Assembly: GCA_018396565.1 (NCBI GenBank)
Contig: JAGTQO010000002.1
Coordinates: 1,338 to 10,968, forward strand
From: Candidatus Bathyarchaeota archaeon
Lineage (GTDB): Archaea > Thermoproteota > Bathyarchaeia > 40CM-2-53-6 > RBG-13-38-9
Direction: 5' to 3'
DNA length: 9,631 nucleotides
The position numbers and the translations under genes were made by a program. The notes beneath the pieces were generated by a model, which saw nothing but the letters and a program-made list of their open reading frames with translations, was not told the DNA's origin and did not search any database. Below, piece by piece: positions 5,290-9,631 of the stretch; within the stretch, counting starts at the first letter, position 1, and every line of letters starts with the position of its first letter.

Positions 5290-6027
5290 TTAGGGGCCTG
5301 CTAAGAAACTCAAGGTCAAAGCGATCGAGTCGTAGATTCCGTGCATAATGGCGACCGCTGTAGTGTTTCTTCCTAACCTCTGCCATATGAAGCCTAAGAA
5401 TAGTCCTGCGACTAGGGTCGGCGCTATAGCCCTTACAACATTGAGTCCATGCATCAAGCCGAATAGTAGGGAGGCCAGAATCCACCCCTTCACCCTGCCA
5501 AGTGAATCTTCAAACCCCTTCTGGACATACCCCCTGAAGAAGAGCTCCTCTACAGGCCCAACCAAGACCATAGAGAAGGTGATTAGGATGAGGAGTTGGG
5601 CTGGGTCTCTAGGTGTGACGAGCCGCGTGAAAGCCTCTTCGGAAGGGTCGGAGCCAAGAATGGCATTTTGCAGCCATGCAACAGTCGCCGCCGAAAAAAG
5701 CATCGCCAAAGCCAATAAGGCCATCCCGAAGGCCATGGTGGCTGAGACCCTCTTAAATCCCAATGCACTGAGACTTGCCTTACTCCTCCTCACAAATAAC
5801 ATAGTCAACAATAGGATAGCAGACTCGTTCACAGGGATAGATACTAAAGATAAAGGGTACTGCGGGTCCTTGAGTGAGACTCCACCCAGTGTTAAGGCGA
5901 GGGAAGTCGCTATGGAGACTACTAGTACACCAGCGACCACAACAATGAAACAGGCTAATGAAGACTTTGCTCCCCACACCCCACCACCAGGCCGACCGGA
6001 TCCAGCATATTCGTCTATCGTCGACAT
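5290..6027 (-). CDS. CPBP (CAAX/Rce1-like) family intramembrane metalloprotease
   Basis: A 245-residue, strongly hydrophobic protein with about six to eight membrane spans. It carries all three signatures of the CPBP (ABI) family: the glutamate pair with arginine, EELFFR at residues 160-165; FGLMH with H193; and the third motif MHGIYD with H229. These residues form the catalytic centre in Rce1-type intramembrane proteases. Family members process prenylated proteins, bacteriocins or other membrane substrates; many archaeal ones have no known substrate. The N-terminus (MSTIDEYAGSGRPGGG) is cytoplasmic-looking and glycine-rich. The ribosome binding site is weak. In the unduplicated layout the gene begins 30 bases after the cobY stop, so it may be the last member of the cobalamin operon, but no enzymatic link to B12 is known to me. 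Its first 32 codons are repeated at 6416-6510. Confidence 0.88.
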   Translation of the reverse strand: MSTIDEYAGSGRPGGGVWGAKSSLACFIVVVAGVLVVSIATSLALTLGGVSLKDPQYPLSLVSIPVNESAILLLTMLFVRRSKASLSALGFKRVSATMAFGMALLALAMLFSAATVAWLQNAILGSDPSEEAFTRLVTPRDPAQLLILITFSMVLVGPVEELFFRGYVQKGFEDSLGRVKGWILASLLFGLMHGLNVVRAIAPTLVAGLFLGFIWQRLGRNTTAVAIMHGIYDSIALTLSFLAGP

Positions 6028-6408
6028 GACAATTCACGTTGCGCATACTAAATTTCACTAATCGATATATATTGAGCCGGTCTTACTCTGCGGGTTGCCA
6101 GTAATATATTGTTTACTTAGCAGCCCGCGCAGCCTCTCAACATCGCCTGGGGTGTTGACGTTTAGAGCAACCTCCAATGAGTCTACTAGTAGGTCAGCCT
6201 CCTCTATATGTTTCATCCAAATATAGTTACTATCTATGATATTCAATCCGGCTGGCTTCAACCTCTCCTCATCTTCGGAACCGTCTTTCCTTCCACCCTG
6301 ACTATATGTAACAACCTTCAACGCTGGTTTCCCACATGTAAAGTAATGTTGGATGACATAATCTATCAGTCGACTCGAGATCAGAGGTAGGTCTGCTGAA
6401 ACTACTAG
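5933..6408. repeat. 476-bp direct duplication, copy 1
   Basis: This block holds the start of the CPBP gene (first 32 codons), the 30-bp spacer, and the 3' half of cobY (from about residue 96 to the stop). It is identical to 6416-6891 with a period of 483. Ten bases further upstream (5918-5927, actactagta) also match at the same period (6401-6410), separated from the main match by five differing bases. Confidence 0.98.
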
Positions 6409-6510
6409 TAGACTCGCGACCACAACAATGAAACAGGCTAATGAAGACTTTGCTCCCCACACCCCACCACCAGGCCGACCGGATCCAGCATATTCGTCTA
6501 TCGTCGACAT
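6058..6510 (-). pseudogene. Chimeric ORF: CPBP N-terminus fused to CobY C-terminal half
   Basis: Starting from the second copy of the CPBP start codon (6510), the frame encodes the first 32 CPBP residues (to FIVVVA), one or two junction residues, and then CobY from the VVSADLPLISS region to its normal C-terminus, 150 residues in total, in frame. It lacks the CobY nucleotide-binding loop (AGGRGTRM) and all CPBP catalytic motifs, so neither activity is possible. It arises entirely from the 483-bp duplication and should be treated as a rearrangement or artefact product. The CobY part lies at 6058-6408 and the CPBP part at 6416-6510. Confidence 0.85.
6402..6415 (-). other. Inverted template-switch patch at duplication junction 2
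   Basis: The seven bases between the repeat copies (6409-6415, tagactc), together with the seven before them (ctactag), form a 14-bp exact reverse complement of 6179-6192 (and of its repeat at 6662-6675) inside cobY. The shared ctactag, half of the palindrome ctactagtag, provides 7 bp of microhomology at entry; the exit into the CPBP gene at 6416 shows none. This is the same pattern as at 1744-1765, although the shorter match makes chance somewhat harder to exclude. Confidence 0.8.
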
Positions 6511-6891
6511 GACAATTCACGTTGCGCATACTAAATTTCACTAATCGATATATATTGAGCCGGTCTTACTCTGCGGGTTGCCAGTAATATATTGTTTACT
6601 TAGCAGCCCGCGCAGCCTCTCAACATCGCCTGGGGTGTTGACGTTTAGAGCAACCTCCAATGAGTCTACTAGTAGGTCAGCCTCCTCTATATGTTTCATC
6701 CAAATATAGTTACTATCTATGATATTCAATCCGGCTGGCTTCAACCTCTCCTCATCTTCGGAACCGTCTTTCCTTCCACCCTGACTATATGTAACAACCT
6801 TCAACGCTGGTTTCCCACATGTAAAGTAATGTTGGATGACATAATCTATCAGTCGACTCGAGATCAGAGGTAGGTCTGCTGAAACTACTAG
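6416..6891. repeat. 476-bp direct duplication, copy 2
   Basis: An identical copy of 5933-6408. This copy is continuous with the complete cobY gene, while copy 1 is continuous with the complete CPBP gene. No mobile-element ends or transposase accompany either copy. Confidence 0.98.
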
Positions 6892-7176
6892 GGCTATTCT
6901 TGGAACTAGCATCTCAATGGCCTGCCTCGCATCTGCGACATATCCTGAGCCTTCAGTTCTTATTACCCTCAACCCCATCCTCACCGCCTCCTCCTCGGTT
7001 CTTGGTGTGTACCGGCTTGTGGCGATGATGACCTCTCCAATTTTGGAGGAGCCCTTTAGAGCCTCAACCACCCTCACGAGCATACTCTTACCACCGATAA
7101 TGATAAGGGGCTTCTCAACTTCAGAACCCATTCTGGTCCCCCTCCCACCAGCCATGACCAGGCCGACTAGATCCAA
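6541..7176 (-). CDS. cobY: GTP:adenosylcobinamide-phosphate guanylyltransferase
   Basis: A 211-residue nucleotidyltransferase of the archaeal CobY type, which replaces bacterial CobU. It transfers GMP from GTP to adenosylcobinamide phosphate, giving AdoCbi-GDP for CobS. Visible motifs are the N-terminal VMAGGRGTRM loop that binds the nucleotide, EKPLIIIGGKSML, VVSADLPLISS with the metal-binding aspartate, PAGLNIID, and NVNTPGDVERL near the C-terminus. I chose the TTG at 7176 because it yields LDLVGLVMAGG, the usual CobY start, and GGTGA lies 7 bases upstream; a longer frame reaches 7254 but would overlap cobS by 88 bases with an unrelated arginine-rich extension. The gene overlaps the cobS end by 10 bases. 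Its 3' part is duplicated downstream. Confidence 0.88.
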   Translation of the reverse strand: MDLVGLVMAGGRGTRMGSEVEKPLIIIGGKSMLVRVVEALKGSSKIGEVIIATSRYTPRTEEEAVRMGLRVIRTEGSGYVADARQAIEMLVPRIALVVSADLPLISSRLIDYVIQHYFTCGKPALKVVTYSQGGRKDGSEDEERLKPAGLNIIDSNYIWMKHIEEADLLVDSLEVALNVNTPGDVERLRGLLSKQYITGNPQSKTGSIYID

Positions 7177-7925
7177 TTTAAAGTCACCATGGTGAGGAGA
7201 GAGAAGGTTCTTGAGAGCTCGTTGACAGCTCCTAGGACGTCTCCTGTCACGCATCGAAAGTTAATGTTCGATATGTATTCGATTAAAATTCCGATGGTCA
7301 AGGCTGAAAATACGCCGACTAAACCCCTGATACCAATAGTGAGTGTGGAGACTCCTATAGTGAAGAGTAGAGATGTAATGAGAGTGATCTTGCCGCGTCG
7401 CCCAGTCAATGTTGAAATAAAGATGGCGCCCAAACCATCCTGCGCTGGCTTACCGATCACAACCACTAGAATCATGACAAGTTTGGCTGAAGCTTCGGAG
7501 ACCGCCATGAGTGGGGGAAGCTCTACAGCAGGGATCGACCACATGCATGAGGCTAAAAGGAGTGTGTTGAGGAGGCCAAGACCGAAACCTCCAGCGCCTG
7601 TACTCTTATCTCTCATAATGGAGATTTTCTCATCAGGTGATCCATGAGCCATCACACCATCACCAAAATCCAGTAGGCCGTCGAAATGGTGGAGGCCCGT
7701 GACTAGGTAGAGGATGCTGATCGTTAATATAGTTGATGTCAAACCTGTTGGGATGAGTCCCCTCAATATTTTTCCAAGGTGCCCTATGAAAAATCCGAGG
7801 GCAGCTCCAAAAATTGGGAAAAGATACATGTTGGATGCGGCCTCCCTGACTCCTTCGGAGTCTTTTCCAATGGGGATTATGGTCAGGAATGCCACAACAC
7901 TCTTCAGCCCCCTCATTGGAGTCAT
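7167..7925 (-). CDS. cobS: Adenosylcobinamide-GDP ribazoletransferase (cobalamin synthase)
   Basis: A 252-residue polytopic membrane protein of typical CobS length. It joins AdoCbi-GDP (from CobY) with alpha-ribazole phosphate (from CobT) to give adenosylcobalamin phosphate. Family signatures are clear: GLHHFDGLLDFGDG at residues 77-90 with the conserved aspartates D82, D86 and D89, MRDKSTGAGG at 104-113, and the C-terminal TGDVLGAVNE at 227-236. Hydrophobic spans alternate between them. The ATG at 7925 lies 6 bases after the stop of cbiS, with GGTAG in the overlapping upstream end as a modest ribosome binding site; an ATG three codons further in is a possible alternative. The overlap with cobY and the tight spacing to cbiS show one operon. 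Confidence 0.95.
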   Translation of the reverse strand: MTPMRGLKSVVAFLTIIPIGKDSEGVREAASNMYLFPIFGAALGFFIGHLGKILRGLIPTGLTSTILTISILYLVTGLHHFDGLLDFGDGVMAHGSPDEKISIMRDKSTGAGGFGLGLLNTLLLASCMWSIPAVELPPLMAVSEASAKLVMILVVVIGKPAQDGLGAIFISTLTGRRGKITLITSLLFTIGVSTLTIGIRGLVGVFSALTIGILIEYISNINFRCVTGDVLGAVNELSRTFSLLTMVTLNWI

Positions 7926-7931
7926 CGAGGT

Positions 7932-9059
7932 CTACCTTCGTCTTCCTAGTTTTGTGTAGACGTTTGATGAGACTCCAGCCACCAAGGCTCCTACCGCATC
8001 GTCTGCGAATGGTCCGAGCTTCCTTATTATCCCCGGTTTGGTTCTGTCAAACCTCACGTATTCAAATACGCCCTTAGCCCCTGCGATATAGTTGCTTATA
8101 GCCATCCCCAAGATTTCGTCTGCGAGGAGGCTCACAGGGTCCCTAGAATATTTTTTCTCTGGGAGGCTTGGAATGAGACCTGAGTAACCATCATCATCAA
8201 GATGTAAAGCTCCAAGTACCAGGGCTGCGACATTATGGTCTGAAGCAGCCTCCTCAAGTAGCCCTCTGAAAATTCTTCTAACCTTAATCTTTGAGCCTAG
8301 AGCCTTGTGGTGAATATAGTTTTCCATGAAACTATCCTCAAGATCCTTGATTCTTATACCTCTCTCTTCGAGCCTGGTGAGCAGCGGACGGTTTGGAGTG
8401 GCCCCACCATGCTTCTCAACAGCCTCCTTAACTGCCCTGTACACTGTATTTGCAATAGCCATACCAAGGGCTGTGCCTGGTCCTGCATAGTGATGTTTGG
8501 GCCCATCCTCCGCTGAGCCCACCATCACTGCGTCTGTGGATGTTCCTGTAGCCAACCTATGTGAGATTGAACTTCTTATGTCGAGCTCCTTGAAGACTAG
8601 GGATTTCGCCTCAGTCACCGTCTGGACAGCGTTGACGAGGCAACTATCCGTGGCCCTTACGTTCATTAAAACAATAATGTTGACTGTTCCAGCGTTGCTC
8701 GCCAGCGCAGGTTTCTCACCGACCCTCATAGAGTTACTCGTCCCAGCCGTGGCCACCGTTGATACTTTGACCTTGCCTAGGCTCAAGCTTGAGAGGCCGA
8801 AACACTTCAGGTCTGCTGCCGTTATAAAACCTGTTGTTGAGTCCGGCGTCAGCCCCAACCCTTCTACGTATGTTGCCAAGTAGGCCTCTGGGTCGGTGCA
8901 CCTGAAGCCTTTCGGAACGTGCCTCACAATTATTGAGTTGACTCTGCGAAATCCTCCGTTGAGGACTGCAGAGCTGAGTGCCCTGATAGGCCTATCAGAC
9001 TTAATTATCAAACTCTCCCTATAGCATTTCATGTGGGCGCCTACTGGAAGATTCAACAT
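7932..9059 (-). CDS. cbiS: Bifunctional adenosylcobinamide amidohydrolase / alpha-ribazole-phosphate phosphatase (CbiS type)
   Basis: A 375-residue fusion. Residues 1 to about 220 are CbiZ-like: RALSSAVLNGGF, TAGTSNSMRVG, TGTSTDAVMV and YAGPGTALG. CbiZ cleaves the aminopropanol arm of adenosylcobinamide to adenosylcobyric acid, allowing salvage. Residues from about 225 on resemble archaeal CobZ and the PgpA fold: DEILGMAISNYIAG, FDRTKPGIIRKLGPF and DDAVGALVAG. CobZ removes the phosphate of alpha-ribazole-5'-phosphate or adenosylcobalamin-5'-phosphate. The same fusion is known as CbiS from Methanopyrus kandleri (Woodson and Escalante-Semerena). I chose the ATG at 9059, one base after the cobT stop; a TTG at 9092 behind AGGAGAGGG and an ATG at 9032, which gives the most CbiZ-like N-terminus, are alternatives. 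Confidence 0.88.
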   Translation of the reverse strand: MLNLPVGAHMKCYRESLIIKSDRPIRALSSAVLNGGFRRVNSIIVRHVPKGFRCTDPEAYLATYVEGLGLTPDSTTGFITAADLKCFGLSSLSLGKVKVSTVATAGTSNSMRVGEKPALASNAGTVNIIVLMNVRATDSCLVNAVQTVTEAKSLVFKELDIRSSISHRLATGTSTDAVMVGSAEDGPKHHYAGPGTALGMAIANTVYRAVKEAVEKHGGATPNRPLLTRLEERGIRIKDLEDSFMENYIHHKALGSKIKVRRIFRGLLEEAASDHNVAALVLGALHLDDDGYSGLIPSLPEKKYSRDPVSLLADEILGMAISNYIAGAKGVFEYVRFDRTKPGIIRKLGPFADDAVGALVAGVSSNVYTKLGRRR

Positions 9060-9060
9060 T

Positions 9061-9631
9061 CTAATCGACCAACCCCTTATATTCCAGCTCAACCCTCTCC
9101 TGAATTTCGGAGCATGTTATGGCGCCTGAGCTCTTCAGCATGGCAGCTATGGATGCTCCCCCAGCACCCACACCCTCCTTGACCACACCAAACTCGTAGG
9201 CTTGCAGGCCTCGATGCTTAGATTTTGAGAAGCACAATCTCGAAGCAAGTATCGGAACCTCGCATATCTGCTCGACGAGACCCACCAGGTCTGAACTCTT
9301 ATCTTTGACAAGCCACTCTGTAGTCCCTATAGCTAGGTTGCTTGTCTCGGAAGAGGCTATGCAATCTACAATTGCGAGGACCGCCGCCATCTGTGTCCCT
9401 CCAGCCATAAGAACCTTCACATGGCCGGCTGCACCTGCAATCATACCTGCAAGGCCGGCTTGAACAGGGTCTCCAACCATCTCGATGGCTTCTATTGGGC
9501 TCCTCTCAAGGTCTCCCTTCCTTAATCCAGCCGAGTTCAGCGCCTCCTCCGCGACCGAGAGTTTGAGGTTGTGTGGATTGTCAGGCATGCTACTGCTAAC
9601 CTTACCTTCAGCGTCGAGACCCATAGCCATC
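9061..9631 (-). CDS. cobT: Archaeal CobT-type nicotinate-nucleotide:dimethylbenzimidazole phosphoribosyltransferase (partial)
   Basis: The C-terminal 189 or so residues of a protein whose N-terminal part lies beyond the window edge; the ATG at 9630 is internal. It matches the archaeal CobT family (about 350 residues, the UPF0284/TIGR00303 group): GKVSSSMPDNPHNLK, EMVGDPVQAGLAGMIAGA, LMAGGTQMAAVLAI, IGTTEWLVKDKSSDLVGL, SRLCFSKSKHRGLQAYE and the closing KEGVGAGGAS, where the glutamate of EGVGAG corresponds to the catalytic glutamate of bacterial CobT. The enzyme makes alpha-ribazole phosphate from a lower-ligand base and nicotinate mononucleotide. The stop is one base before the preferred cbiS ATG, so the two are co-translated. 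Which base is used as lower ligand cannot be read from this fragment. Confidence 0.9.
   Translation of the reverse strand, partial: MAMGLDAEGKVSSSMPDNPHNLKLSVAEEALNSAGLRKGDLERSPIEAIEMVGDPVQAGLAGMIAGAAGHVKVLMAGGTQMAAVLAIVDCIASSETSNLAIGTTEWLVKDKSSDLVGLVEQICEVPILASRLCFSKSKHRGLQAYEFGVVKEGVGAGGASIAAMLKSSGAITCSEIQERVELEYKGLVD

Noticed and set aside
5348..6061. Long + strand frame of 237 codons opposite the CPBP gene
   Set aside because: It is a mirror of the real gene, has no family motif, and the minus-strand frame carries all CPBP signatures. The minus-strand frames opposite hisC (1124-1651, 1710-2171) were dropped for the same reason.
7177..7254. A 26-residue N-terminal extension of CobY up to 7254
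   Set aside because: The extension is arginine-rich, overlaps cobS by 88 bases, and the TTG at 7176 has a ribosome binding site and the usual family start.

Overview
This is a stretch of an archaeal chromosome, most likely from an uncultured lineage in or near the TACK group (a Bathyarchaeota-like origin would fit, but the window does not settle it). The evidence is archaeal-type cobamide enzymes (CobY instead of CobU, a CbiZ-CobZ fusion of the CbiS type, the archaeal CobT family), TATA-like boxes at plausible promoter spacing, GGTGAT-type ribosome binding sites, and tightly packed or overlapping genes.

Left part, + strand (1-2566): the 3' end of glutamine synthetase, an unrecognised 104-residue protein, a histidinol-phosphate aminotransferase-like PLP enzyme overlapping it by 4 bases (ATGA), a 32-residue membrane peptide gene not listed by ordinary length cut-offs, and tatA, whose ATG overlaps the peptide's stop by one base. 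Right part, - strand (9631 down to 2664): cobT (partial), cbiS, cobS and cobY, a chain that assembles the lower ligand and nucleotide loop of cobalamin and salvages cobinamide; then a CPBP/Rce1-like membrane protease, a tiny Lys/Pro-rich basic protein, and an adenosylcobalamin-dependent (class II) ribonucleotide reductase. A coenzyme B12 assembly cluster therefore lies next to a B12-consuming enzyme. The two halves converge at 2567-2663.

The strangest features are two direct duplications with perfect copies: 505 bp (1246-1750 = 1766-2270, period 520) across hisC/orf32/tatA, and 476 bp (5933-6408 = 6416-6891, period 483) across the CPBP gene and cobY. In both, the short sequence at the junction is an inverted copy of DNA from about 200-250 bp away (22 bp and 14 bp matches), entered through 7 bp of microhomology. 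This is the mark of a double template switch. It could be a real microhomology-mediated rearrangement, but two such events in 10 kb with no divergence suggest chimeras from whole-genome amplification (single-cell MDA) or another artefact. Removing one copy from each restores a normal layout. Both duplications also create in-frame chimeric reading frames (TatA start-HisC tail; CPBP head-CobY tail), which should not be annotated as real proteins without checking.

A third oddity is that the ribonucleotide reductase frame clearly runs upstream through an ATP-cone to a good ribosome binding site, but has no ATG, GTG or TTG there. I found no CRISPR array, transposase, tRNA, rRNA or riboswitch, and no convincing new defence system.
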